Source: Sesamum alatum
Lineage: Eukaryota > Streptophyta > Magnoliopsida > Lamiales > Pedaliaceae
Assembly (NCBI GenBank): GCA_034509735.1
Contig: JACGWO010000005.1
Coordinates: forward strand, 31,712,479-31,776,478
DNA: 64,000 bases
Reading direction: 5' to 3'
Shown: piece after piece, positions 1 through 10,484 of the stretch
How positions within the stretch are numbered: position 1 is the first letter of the stretch
Layout of the letters: every line of letters starts with the position of its first letter
Position numbers and translations under genes: made by a program
The notes under the pieces: generated by a model
Database searches by the model: none
Told to the model about the DNA's origin: nothing
What the model saw: only the letters and a program-made list of their open reading frames with translations

Positions 1-157
1 TTCTATTAGAACTTTCATAATCTCGAATTTTTTTTATATATATATATACTTATTCCGTATGATTTATGCAACAATCATAAGAAATAAGTAAAGTGACACG
101 TCGATACTCTTAATTTTTTTTTCTCCTTATTCCTTATCCTTATATTTGTATGATTGT
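1..157. other. AT-rich intergenic DNA, nothing recognised
   Basis: AT-rich start of the window with a short TA run near position 40. I see no coding potential or repeat border here. Confidence 0.5.
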
Positions 158-572
158 GTAGGCAAGTGATCCATATTGATTGCGAATGAGTAGTTTGAAC
201 GGCTTATAAGCCCCAGACTTACTGTCCCTAGCGGAGGCGCATTGGCAGGACAAAATCGCGAGGCTTAACGTAAAAACGGATAATATCTTGCGCAATAGGA
301 CACCGGTCTAGTTGCAAACCACATCATATGACGCCGTCAGTGGGAACAAGGCCATGTGCCCATCCGCAAGCCCCTCGTCTGAGGGTCTGATATGTAGGCA
401 AGCATCCTACATTGATTGCAAACAAGAAGTCTGAGCGGCTTATAAGCCCCAAACCTACTCTCCTTAGCAGGATACCTTTTCAGAACAAAGATCGTGAAGC
501 TCATACGCAGTAAAGCAAACAATATTTCGTGCAATGGGACACCGATCGAGTCGCAAATCATGTTAGGTTGCT
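158..572 (+). mobile_element. LTR-retrotransposon debris with an internal duplication of about 180 bp
   Basis: Two imperfect direct copies lie at about 158-335 and 394-572. Both carry the word CGGCTTATAAGCCCC, a block near 'ggacaccg(g/a)tc(t/g)agt(t/c)gcaaa', and the opening word gtaggcaag. Between them, at 330-347, is gacgccgtcagtgggaac. It resembles the primer-binding region that follows the 5' LTR of Ty3/gypsy (Tat-like) elements, which would make the flanking copies LTR ends. No gag or pol reading frame is present, so this is a fragment. The lineage is inferred from remembered motif resemblance. Confidence 0.55.
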
Positions 573-1060
573 TCAATAGAACTTCACAAACATATATTTC
601 TAATTATGTAAGGAAAATAAATTATTAGAAAAGGAAAAGGGAGGAAAGCAAGATTCTTGATCTAATAGTTGCACATGCAAGAATTAATTGCTGCAGGCTC
701 CATTGCTTTATTTGATGAGCCATATTGGGACACAAGCTGAGGTTCAGTTTTGTTCTTTCCCATTTTTAAAGAGGTTTCACAAAGGTTAATTGCAAGGGCT
801 ATGGAATGGAATTCCTGTCTTTTCAGTCAAATTCTCTTTAGGACAGTTTCGAAAATGTAACTTATCCCTTGTGAGAATCAATATGATATTTAAACAAAAG
901 TTTCTGAATTCGTTGAGGAAGATATTCAATTTTTGGTTCAATTTAGCCCGTGAACTTATGATGATTCAATTTTGCTGATATTTGCAAAAAAAATAAAAAT
1001 AAAAATAAAAATTCATATTTACTCTCCAATTGACATACTACTGACTTATTGTAGGTTGCA
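573..1060. other. intergenic DNA, no gene seen
   Basis: AT-rich sequence with short adventitious reading frames only, and an A-rich run at 986-1015. No conserved protein or repeat border is recognised. Confidence 0.4.
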
Positions 1061-1600
1061 CAATTTTTTTTTAACCAAACTACTCTTATAAGGGTGATGA
1101 TCCGAGGACACCCTGTTGAAGGTCGCAAGTCGTAGGTGACCTCCTCAGATAGTTGCTTGGGACCTGAGAAAAGAAGTTAATTAAGCTAGCTGGGGGCTTT
1201 CCCAACGAAGGCTCTCCGATGCTTAAATCAGATAGTAGTTCGAGATAGACAGATGCGATATGGTAATCCGATCTAAATGCAATAAATTCGTACTTTAAAT
1301 GTGTTGGATGGGAGTTTTTATAGGACTTGGAATGCCCACTTGCTCTGGGCCAGTTGTCATCATTCTGGCACCTTTTCCAGGTAATGATGATGCTTTTTCC
1401 TGACGAGTTGCAGGTCGGTGTGATCTAGGTCGGATCGACCTATATCCCTAGGTTGCTCCGACCTGTTAATCTCTTGGGCCGGTTCTGAGTGTTTTGGGCC
1501 TTCGAAGCCCATTTGGCCAACTTGGGCCAATACCCACATCAGATGAAGATGCATCTCATCACATGCATTAGCGCATGTGAAGATGAATAAGCATATTTTC
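1061..1600. mobile_element. LTR-like retrotransposon relic
   Basis: This block is less AT-rich than its surroundings. It contains 'ggctctccgatgcttaaatc' near 1208, a word characteristic of many plant LTRs, and then a run of 'ggtcgg' and 'gacct' words up to about 1470. No protein-coding domain is visible. The exact borders and the superfamily cannot be fixed by eye. Confidence 0.4.
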
Positions 1601-2447
1601 AAATCATGTAAAATTTACGGCGTTTGCACACGCCTTAATTATATAGCTAATGAGTGATTGTTTACTATGCTTATATGAATAGTCTATCTTAATAAGAGTA
1701 AATCGAACAACCGTGGATACGGAAGAGTACCGTATTTTCAAACCATGTAAACTTTGTGTTCTTGTGTTTGATTTCGTTTGTACTTCTGCTTACGTCTCAC
1801 AGCCTGTCTAGCAATTTTCAAAGAAAACACGAAGGCGATTGCTCGCCATTACTTTGAACTTGCTTTAGATGAAATCATTACGTCGTTCAGGATACATCAA
1901 ATTGCAATGATATGATTGTGATGGAAGTGGTCCTTACTAGAAGAATGATGGTTCCAAATAAGTGAAATCAGTTCCCACATCAAGTACAATATGTCCCAGC
2001 TTTCTACTTTACGTTGCAACACAACATTCAGTATTCTAACTAATATAAGAACCAGAAACGTAGCAAAAATCGAATAATTTCATTAGCCCGGTTCGAGATA
2101 TTTCGTTATGATTATAAACTAGGCTGCAGAGACACATACTTCTGCAATAAAGGCAGAACTTGAAAACAAGAGGAATAGTTAAAAAGTATGATAGTATACA
2201 TAGATGATTGCTGCATGAACCATTCACAAACACGGCATGCTTAGCCGTAGTATAAATTTAAGTATCTAAATCAGCAATGACAACAAACACTCCAGCTCTA
2301 TACTTTTGATCAGCAAGTATGAGTAAGTATCGGGTTACCGTTCTTTCTATACTATGAAACTTATCTTTAAGTTCTACTGAGAAAAAGTGAAAAGGGAACT
2401 ACTAGAAAATGGCAACAAGCTGTTGAACTCATTAGACAAATATGCAA
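1601..2447. other. intergenic DNA and probable 3' region of the IQD gene
   Basis: No coding exon is recognised. The few hundred bases just above 2447 would hold the 3' UTR of the minus-strand IQD gene. The rest is plain AT-rich spacer. Confidence 0.4.
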
Positions 2448-4703
2448 TTAGAACTCGTTGATCTGCTTGTAATAATCTCGACTATTCACTGCACCATAAC
2501 GGCCCGTATCTGTGTTATGGTAGAGATGATCCTGGGAGAAATCAACTGAATGAAGGTCAGTGTCAGCACTCCTTCTTGCAACCCCCCTGGAAAGTCGGCT
2601 CTGTTTCCTTAGATATGGTAATTCCTCAGTCAAATGCATCTGCTTAAGCTGAGTGTGAAATGAATAAGCATATGGTTTCTGCTTCGCCTTGATTGACTTT
2701 GTCAGGCTCATGTAGTTAGGCTTGGAGCTATTTTGTTCCGCTGACACCGGTGTTCCAGAGGTGCTTGCTGATGAATTTGAGGTTGTGCTTTCATCATAGA
2801 CGAATTCAGTTGTAATTTTTGGTGATATTCTTGTAGTAATGTTGTTACGCCTTATTCGCACTGAGTCATGGTCAGATGAACTTGAAAAAGATCCATTCTT
2901 TCTGGCAGTTGGTGTCGTTTCGGATGAGCCGTTGTAGGATCCTTCTATCGACTTTGTTTCCCATGGCTTGGTCGCCATCCAACGGTCCAACCAGTCAAGT
3001 CCTGAGCTGCTCATATCCACCTTACTAGCTCCCATATTCTTGTTTGATTTCGGACAAGAAACGTCGTTTTTCCTCAACTGCTGAATTTAGAGGGCAGCAT
3101 TTGATCAGGCCAAAATCAAATCACTCCTAAAAATTCAAACTTATATATGGATACATAAAAAACACAAACAATAATTACCTGTTGAGAAAGGGCATATGCA
3201 AGTGCCCTCTCCCTCTTGATAGCTCCTTCCTTCTTCATTTGTAACTTAGACCTCACCTCTTCCACTGTCCCACGAATATCGCACCATCCACTCTGCAATT
3301 ACAGTTAATAAGAACGATGATGATACTAATCGAATGAGTAAAACTTCGTCTCAAAACGATACGAATCATACCTCAGCTTGCTTTACAGGATCAAATTCGC
3401 TATTGTTCTCTGGCTGCCCCGTTGCAGATGATTGAGTGCATTGCGCCCTGACTCGTGCCTGAACTCGAACGAGAGCCTCCATGCACTTCAATGTCACAGC
3501 AGCTTGCTTCCTAACCAGCCGGCCTCGGACTATAGCTTGTAGTCTAACCAATGCTTTCAAGGCCCTTAAAGCTCGTCTTGCCTTCAAATGATCGACCATT
3601 ACTGTCTTATTAGTGAAAACTATAGACAATAAAGGTTGAAAAAGTTGCAGCAAGATCACAGAAAATCATGCTGATTTCTCAACAAACAATTCAATAATAC
3701 GAGGTACATTAAGAGTGCATTTGGATTGATGGATTTGAATTCAGTCAATGATTCGGAGAAAGAATTTCAAATGATCCCATTTGAAAAGAATTTCAAATCC
3801 AAATAAAAGTAAGATTAGAATTGAAGGATTTGAAATCCTTTAAATTTAGAATTATCAAAACAAATTCAAAGAATTTGTGAATCCATAATTTCAATTCCTT
3901 CGATCCAAATACAACCTAAGTGTTCTTTCTCCACAAGAGTTGTCTCAACAATTATTGGTAATTCAACTAGTTTTGAACACCATAAACATGACTGCCAATC
4001 AAAACTTTGATCATTCTTGTTCTTGATTGTATGTTACAAGGATCTAAACCATTGACTAGGGATTGAAACAAGAATTAGTCTTCTCAAGTCTCTAACAAAG
4101 CAATGCACACACTACAATGAAACTTGAATAATAAAAGTGGTCATGGAGAGGACAAAGGGAATGAAAGAAAAACTACCAGAAAAGCTCGAAAAATGGTCTG
4201 AATTCGAACAGCGGCCCATTCTCGCCGGACCATCATAAAATCTTTAGGTGAAGCTTTGGCCAAAGCAGCGACAGCAGCCGCCATTTCGCCGTCGTGAATG
4301 CATGAAGAAGACTCCGACCCTTCTGTCTCCGTCGCATATCCGCCGCCTTTTCCGCCCTTCGCCGCCATGGATATCCCCCCAGATGCACTCCTCCATAGCC
4401 TCCATTTCTTGCTCTTACCACCTCCTTTTTCCTACACAAAACATCCAAAAACAGATTCAGACAAATCCCCAGTACCCTAAATTTCGAATCGCTGATCCAA
4501 AAACACAAAAAAAAACCTTAAAAAACACACTCCCATTTCATAATTGAAAAAAAAAATCAGAAATTTCAGGAAAGAAACAGTCACATGAAACAAAAAATTA
4601 GCAGAAAACAATACTATGTAAATGTTTTTCAGCTTACGGGTTCATTCACAGAGGCCTTCCGGAGACCGATCACTGATTTAATCCACTTCCCAGAAGCACC
4701 CAT
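2448..4703 (-). CDS. IQ67-domain (IQD) calmodulin-binding protein
   Basis: Plant-specific IQD scaffold protein. The family binds calmodulin and calmodulin-like proteins and often associates with microtubules. The five coding exons (minus strand) are 4638-4703, 4177-4431, 3372-3581, 3179-3292 and 2448-3080, giving about 425 residues. All introns are phase 0 with GT-AG borders. The protein starts [16 protein letters not shown], the usual IQD amino terminus. The IQ67 region (about residues 95-165) spans exons 2 and 3: [13 protein letters not shown] joins [15 protein letters not shown], followed by basic repeats ([23 protein letters not shown]). The carboxyl half is serine-rich and holds [14 protein letters not shown], which is conserved in the family. 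It looks closest to the IQD5-8 group, but that is from memory of the family. Exon 2 to 3 is separated by an intron carrying a MITE. The gene looks intact. Confidence 0.9.
3710..3920. mobile_element. MITE inside an IQD intron
   Basis: An element of about 210 bp in the intron between exons 2 and 3 of the IQD gene. The left end reads taagagtgcatttggattga. The reverse complement of the right end reads cttaggttgtatttggatcg. Both then run into related 'ggatttgaa'/'ggaattgaa' words, so the ends are imperfect terminal inverted repeats. There is no coding capacity. The superfamily (hAT- or PIF-like) is not determined. Confidence 0.55.
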
Positions 4704-5839
4704 TGTTCTTACAAACAGTAAAAGATCAAAAGACGACAAAAACGTGCTTCGGAATTCTTGAAATTCTGATAGGTGAAGACAAAATAGAAGAAGAATGAGT
4801 GAAAACTGAAAAGCACGGAATCTGATTAAGGGTTTATAATTAAGAGAGGAGCGTGGGGAGTAGTGTGTTGTTTTGAAATTTGAAAGTTTGAAACTTTGAA
4901 ATAAATAAAGAAGTGGGAGAGTTGTAACGGCTAGTATTCTTGGATGACTTTCTTTATTTGCAGTAATTATTATTATGGTTGCTTTTGAGGGGTTTGATTA
5001 ATGGAATTATCTATTTGAGAATTTCGATGTTTGTCCATGTGAATTTATATTTAAATTAGGTGTAAATTATTTGATTAATACATGATAATGAACTTATGTA
5101 TTTGAATTATTAACTTATGTGGGTACAAATTCACTTGAACGACATCACTGATGATCTTATGTAACTGTTAGGTTGCAAAAAAAAAAAAAAAAAGAAAATT
5201 TGGAGACTTGAGCAAAATATAGACTATAATGATGGTTTGATTTTCGATTTTTGATTTTCGTCTCGTCGTTCAGATTAATATTATGGTAATCAAAGAAAAG
5301 TGATTGCATTGGGTTGATTCTTGTTTATTTGATCATTTGTGTACCTCTTGAGGCATAAGTTAAAAAAAGAAAAAAAAGTAACTTTCATGGAAAAGTGATT
5401 TTGAAGATAATTCGATGATTATTTTTTTTTGGGATATTTTTGTTAATTAATTACCACTTCTTTGAGTTGGTGTTTATTGAATATTGCAGCTCGAGTCAAG
5501 ATTTATTTAGAGCCCAATGACCGATGTGATATTAAACAATTGAATGGTTTTGATTCGAACATAAAATTAAATAATTATCATTGTTATAAGTATGGGATAT
5601 CAATTATTTCAAATTATACAATCAAACAACGAATTAAAAATTCTGAATTTTTCAATATTGAATAATGTATCACTTGCTCATGAATCACATATAAGTAATA
5701 CAAACTACCCTAGTAAAATAGAATGAGGATATATTGTAGACTTAATAAATATTTCTCCAAGGCATGTAAAGTAACAAGCAACACTATTCTTAAGGCTAAG
5801 AGTGCTCTTCCCTATCAACTTTCAACAAAAGTTTTGCTA
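4704..5839. other. IQD upstream region and intergenic spacer
   Basis: The first 200 bases or so above the IQD start codon are the likely promoter and 5' leader of that minus-strand gene. The rest is AT-rich, with an A run at 5178-5193, and has no recognisable exon. Confidence 0.4.
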
Positions 5840-7529
5840 TCAAACAACATTCTTATGAACGATTTCTGTACTTGCGTAATTGTTTTTTGGTAATTCATTG
5901 TTATACATAAGAAGATCTTTTGAAGTAGTATCGACTTCAGTAATTTCTTTTGGCACATTAATAGGTGGAGCATCATCATCTATCGAGCACATCTGTAAAA
6001 ATTCAACAATTGAAAAACATGATAAATATTATTATGTACTATATAAAATCTGAAAATATTTATCAGATTGCCAACCTTAACATTGTTTAGGTCCACTTGT
6101 TGTTCATCAAGAAACCTTATTGACTCCATGAAGTTCTCTTCTCTTGGGCAGTAATGGCCACTATATACCCATATAGCCTAGCAAAATATCAACAAAAGTT
6201 AAAACTAACTCAAGACAACATGATTTACTTCGAAAATAAGGAAATACTCAAAATATGACTTTTTGTTACGTTAATTGTCCGAGTAAGAAGTAAAAAGTTG
6301 CGGTGCGTAATAATTAATCATTGTTTCAGCAAGTTGAACCAAAATATTAACAATAATTAAAAATTATGGTAGATGTTTTTAATGTACGTATCTAAAATTA
6401 TGGTAAATATTAATTAACTGTGATTAAATAACTTAGATTTTTCACATTGACTTGTTTAACCGTGGTTGATAATATTGATTTACAATGATCTTTAAATCAT
6501 ACTCATGGTAATGTACGAACTACGTAATACCTGAAGCGTGCCATTAGATACAACTAATCGGCCGGCTGCAACGGTAGCCGCTCCTGCCAGAAAACTCGAG
6601 TGCTGGAAAGACCCTCTTTCCTTCTGCCCAACATAAAACCTTCTTGATGTGCTGAGAACATAAATCCACTTTGTACCCTCAATTGTGTGCACAAAAGCAC
6701 CACTTTGTTTGTAGACAAGCTCCCACTTTGTACAACCACTTCATATGCTTCTCTTTCTTTCTGCAAGAAACCATTTCACAATTCTTGCCAACTTAATTAG
6801 AATAAGAATTTACATCTACATATGTTGTTGGTGTATGAATTTGCTCACAGGTCCAAGGTATCGAACACGGTTCCGTTGCAATTCAGTCCTCGAGCGCTCC
6901 TTGATGTCAACATCTTTGCCATCTCCAACGTCCAGCCTTCAAGAAATCAACAGTTACAACTAAAATTGTACTAATGTAAGAATTATTGATGCCCGTAAAT
7001 TCTTGGACTGATTTCGCAGCAAATTTTACATAGTCTTCTGAGGTGCATTTACCAGTAGAAGAATGGTTGTGGGCTATGGCTGCTCAACCATATGTTATAA
7101 TACAACAACAGAGTTTCACCGTAACGATGCAGTGGATCAATCTGTTCGTCAAAAAATATGTTAGATATATTAAATATTAAATGATTCTCCTTACTATAAT
7201 TATCAATTGCATGATGCTAGAATTTACTTACAGCCTCTAGCCAGTGCTTAACGATCAATATATGAGCTTTATCGTCCTTGGACGACCCCTTTCCAATCTA
7301 AAATTACACCAAAGAATTCATTTTCCATATACACAAATGAAATTAAACAATAATATATAGCTCTATCTATTATAAGTTTTTACCATCATTTCCCAAATTA
7401 AAGTTCATAAAAGCATACCGTGCTTGCCCTTGTACAAGCCCGCTTCCAACGTGATAGAACGTCCTCTGATTTTTTCACATCGAAAAATAATATGGAACTT
7501 TGCTCAAGAGCAACAAAATTCGTCACCTC
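5840..7529 (-). pseudogene. Broken IQM-family (IQ-motif, heavy-metal/calmodulin-linked) gene
   Basis: Eight exon-like blocks on the minus strand match the conserved body of plant IQM proteins: 7419-7529 (FFDVKKSEDVLSRWKRACTR), 7232-7297 (GKGSSKDDKAHILIVKHWLE), 7053-7141 (DPLHRYG...PQPFFYW), 6849-6936 (LDVGDGKDVDIKERSRTELQ), 6531-6760, 6076-6177 (YSGHYCPREENFMESIRFL) and 5840-5992 ending in a TGA. Block 6531-6760 reads [13 protein letters not shown] in one frame and [20 protein letters not shown] in another, so one base is missing near 6720. Splice borders are otherwise preserved. The amino-terminal exon with the IQ motif is not found above 7529, where the sequence becomes AT-rich. I call it a truncated, frameshifted pseudogene. 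A single base-call error could explain the frameshift but not the missing 5' end. Confidence 0.8.
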
Positions 7530-8120
7530 CTAGCCGCAAATCAACAACTCAACCAATTTTTGAGCCATTGGATTTTCTTGATCAATGATTATTTTTTTTT
7601 TAATAGGAGCTATAAGTATATTTTTGCAGTGACTATAATGTTTGAGGGCTTTATATTGTGGGAGTCAAGAGAGTTATTGAGAACGTAAACAAAAGGGAAA
7701 TAAGGGCTAAAAGTATGGTTCTTGGTAATTAATTGGTAGCATACTTTGAAATTTTCCCCTGGGAAAGGGTTAGTTTGAACATAGAATAAAATTTTCTGTC
7801 CTGGACTGAAATTTGTTCAAAGCTTAGGTTATTTAGAGATTATTTTCAACACGTACCATATTTACATATATAAGAATTGGTCAAATAATGAAATTTTAAT
7901 TGAAAATTATAAACTAAATTAAATTTGTGGGTCTCAATTTTTTTAAAGTATATAAAGAAAATAAAAAAATATTCTTTTTGTGGTGTTTAGCAGTTATATA
8001 AAATAGTTCTGGATCATATAATTTATTATGAAGGGAAAGATTTTTTGAAAATAATAGAGTGAAAGTATAATAAAAGGAAGAGAAAAAAAGAAAAGAATAT
8101 TAAAATTGTAAGACACGCTA
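7530..8120. other. AT-rich spacer
   Basis: No IQ-motif exon, no conserved reading frame and no repeat border recognised. Confidence 0.4.
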
Positions 8121-8144
8121 CGCTAGAGGAAGGGATTGAACCTT

Positions 8145-8177
<33 letters not shown>

Positions 8178-8194
8178 AACTGAGCTACTCCAGC
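8121..8194 (-). tRNA. tRNA-Asn (GUU)
   Basis: A 74-base minus-strand tRNA. The acceptor stem pairs GCTGGAG with CTCTAGC (one G-T pair) plus discriminator G. The D arm contains AGCTCAGTTGGTTAGAGC, which includes the A box. The anticodon arm reads TGTGGCTGTTAACCACA, with anticodon GTT. The T arm contains GGTTCAATCCC, the B box. All stems are intact and there is no intron. The sequence matches the plant nuclear tRNA-Asn type. It stands alone, with no neighbouring tRNA. Confidence 0.96.
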
Positions 8195-8990
8195 AGATGC
8201 CCCCTTTATGCAAATAAAAATATACAAACTATATGGAATTTCTTAAAAGAGAAATTTAGTAAATATCACTGACTTTAATCTTTCAGTAAAAAAAAGAGTT
8301 CTGGTCACAATTACCATCACTTCTATTTATATACCACCCAAAAATCTTTTTAGTCAGAAAACATTCCAATTTTCTTTCTGCCCCAAACAATTTAAACCCC
8401 AATTTGACCCACTAAAAATAAATAAATAATAACAGATATAGACGGGTGTCTCTATCTAACTGTATATATACTTCTTGAAAAAGTTAAAAAAAAAACAATA
8501 TCAAGACTTTCAGAGAGATCTATCTTAGATTTAGAGAGAGAGAGAGAGAGTGAAATTGTTGTATCAGTGAGTGATCAAATCCCCTGAGCAGTGACCAAAA
8601 GAAAAGCACAGCTCAATCACTGAAAGACATTTGAGTAGTGCAGCTGCTGATCATCACTGTTTCATGCTTTGATCCAACCCCAAAAAGAGTAGGAGGGACC
8701 CTTTTTTGGGTAAAATCAAATGTCAAACACACACACACACACATCACTAATCCAGAGAGAGAAAGAGAGAGATGTAGAGAGAGAAGCATTGAATTTGCAG
8801 GCAGCTTTTCTATCATACTCAACAATACTGATCAATCTTGCTTACCAGGTTCTGTTCTGTAAATCCCTTTTTCTGGGAAAAAAAAAGCCTTTTCTCATTC
8901 TGATTATTGGCTCCTCATTCTTGCATCATCAATGCTTTTCTTTGTTTTTTTTAGTTGTTTCTTTTCATGTGTATACCACTTAATTCTTGG
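8195..8990 (+). promoter_or_regulatory. GA-rich leader-like region with no protein-coding exon
   Basis: A TATA-like word (tgtatatatacttc) at 8460-8473 is followed by a (GA)n tract at 8532-8550, a (CA)n tract near 8730-8743 and more GAGA words to about 8790. This is the composition of a plant promoter and 5' leader bound by GAGA factors. Only low-complexity reading frames are present. It could be a distal leader of the EPFL gene at 10485, a non-coding RNA, or a relic promoter. I cannot choose between these from sequence. Confidence 0.35.
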
Positions 8991-8994
8991 ATTA

Positions 8995-9290
8995 AGAGGG
9001 TGTTCGGCTGCGTTTGTTCTAAATATTTTAGAAGTTTATGTATTTTAAAAATAAATTTTTAAAATGCTGGTTAAATTGAAACGAAGAAGTTGATAAAATA
9101 TTAATAATGATAAATTTGTAATTAATTTATAAGAGTTTGTTAAACTGTTACGAATATGTTAGGAACCCTTTCTTTTTTTAGAATTTGTGTGCTTCTAATA
9201 TTTTAATGATGCCTGTAGCAAATATTTTTTCAAGATTAATGATTAAGTTCAGCTCAAATTCATGTTAAAGTATCAGGAGATCATTCACTC
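8995..9290. mobile_element. Possible fragment of a hAT-like MITE
   Basis: The word gggtgttcggctgcg at about 8998 resembles the left end of the element at 45647 (gggtgttcggctaaac). It is followed by AT-rich sequence with 'ataagag' and 'gtttgttaaac' words. The other end is not seen, so the call is weak. Confidence 0.3.
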
Positions 9291-9299
9291 AACTCAACA

Positions 9300-9485
9300 G
9301 GCTTAAATCCTATTGGCCCAAGTATAATTGATAGACAACAAGAGTAATAGGCTAATCAGCCCCGCCATGCCACCTTACTGACGGGGCAATGCCAAAAAAC
9401 ATGCCCCATACCATCAGGATTAATGTCGTACAACATGATCATCAGGTCAATCGTATTTCATATATCGTAAGCCACACACCCTAAA
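9300..9485 (-). mobile_element. Retrotransposon (LTR-like) relic, inverted relative to 45385-45540
   Basis: Read on the minus strand this segment shares gtggctta(c/t)gatatat, ttgttgtacg and atgttttttggc(a/g)ttgcccc, in the same order, with 45385-45540. It is an old copy of the same repeat. There are no coding domains. Confidence 0.5.
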
Positions 9486-10100
9486 AGAATGCAAAAATGA
9501 TATAATTGATTTCATTAAAAGCTCACATGCTTGCTTGAGTTTCTAATTTGATTCACTCAATCGTTTACTAACACAAATATCGAAGTATTAACTCTTATTT
9601 TGCAAATTAACCCTCCGATCATTTTAGAATTTTGAAATATATCATTCGATTCTTGGAATATTGTCATACCATAATACAAATGACTTATTCTTTGATCTAT
9701 ACAAAAATGGTCCACAAAATAATTAAAACCAATACTAAAGCAATTCCAAAACCATATTCCCATCCCAATATAGTTGAGATAAAAATAGTAATAATTAAGA
9801 CGGATGGGGAATTCTTGAAAGCAGCTACTTCCCAACACATGAAAGTTGTTATTTTCTTTCGTTGATAAACTAAATGAATTAATAATACCTTACTACATTT
9901 ACTTTTTTGACACATCTAAATTAATTGCAGCCTTTTTATCAATTGAAAATTTAGTTTTCTTGAAGTAGTGGAAATAAATGTAAGAAGGGTAGGGAAATAG
10001 AGGACGCAGGCTCTGCAGTCTATGCAAATATTTAACAGTTACAGACCTCTCACTCACTCACTCAGTCACTATTATAGGGATTACTTGTAACTTATTTTAA
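9486..10100. other. Intergenic DNA upstream of EPFL
   Basis: AT-rich. Short reading frames lack recognisable domains. A region near 10045 has cactcactcactcagtcact. Confidence 0.35.
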
Positions 10101-10190
10101 TCACTTTTTTTTTTTGTCAAACTTGGAAAACTCTCTTGCTCAGAATTTAGAATCACTTGTTCTTAAAGCAATCCCATCTACTACTCTACT

Positions 10191-10237
<47 letters not shown>

Positions 10238-10484
10238 ACACAGATGCAAGAAGCAAGAACCCTTTTTTTTTTCTCTTTCTTGGGTGGTGGGTGGGGGGGG
10301 GGGGGGTAGGGTAAGCTTTTGGCTGCCTTCTTGTATATATTCTGCAATCATGAATGCCCTCTTCCAGTTCAAGTAGTGAAACCTCTCTCTCTTTCTCTCT
10401 CTTTCTCTCTCATCATATATATATATAAACACACAGAACACACAGTGGGCAACCATCATAATCACCATTAAAATCATTTGAGCA
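10101..10484 (+). promoter_or_regulatory. Probable promoter and 5' leader of the EPFL gene
   Basis: Contains a (CT)n tract at about 10196-10226, a poly-G run at about 10292-10306, more CT words near 10383-10410, and a short TA run at about 10416-10427 just before 'acacacagaacacacag'. This is the pyrimidine-rich composition typical of plant leaders. No transcription start can be fixed. Confidence 0.45.

Noticed and set aside
8600..8720. Possible microRNA precursor
   Set aside because: I compared it by eye with common plant microRNAs (miR156, 159, 160, 164, 166, 167, 171, 172, 319, 390, 393-399) and found no match.
8613..8862. Overlapping frames in the GA/CA-rich region near 8.7 kb
   Set aside because: Low-complexity sequence on both strands and no recognisable protein.
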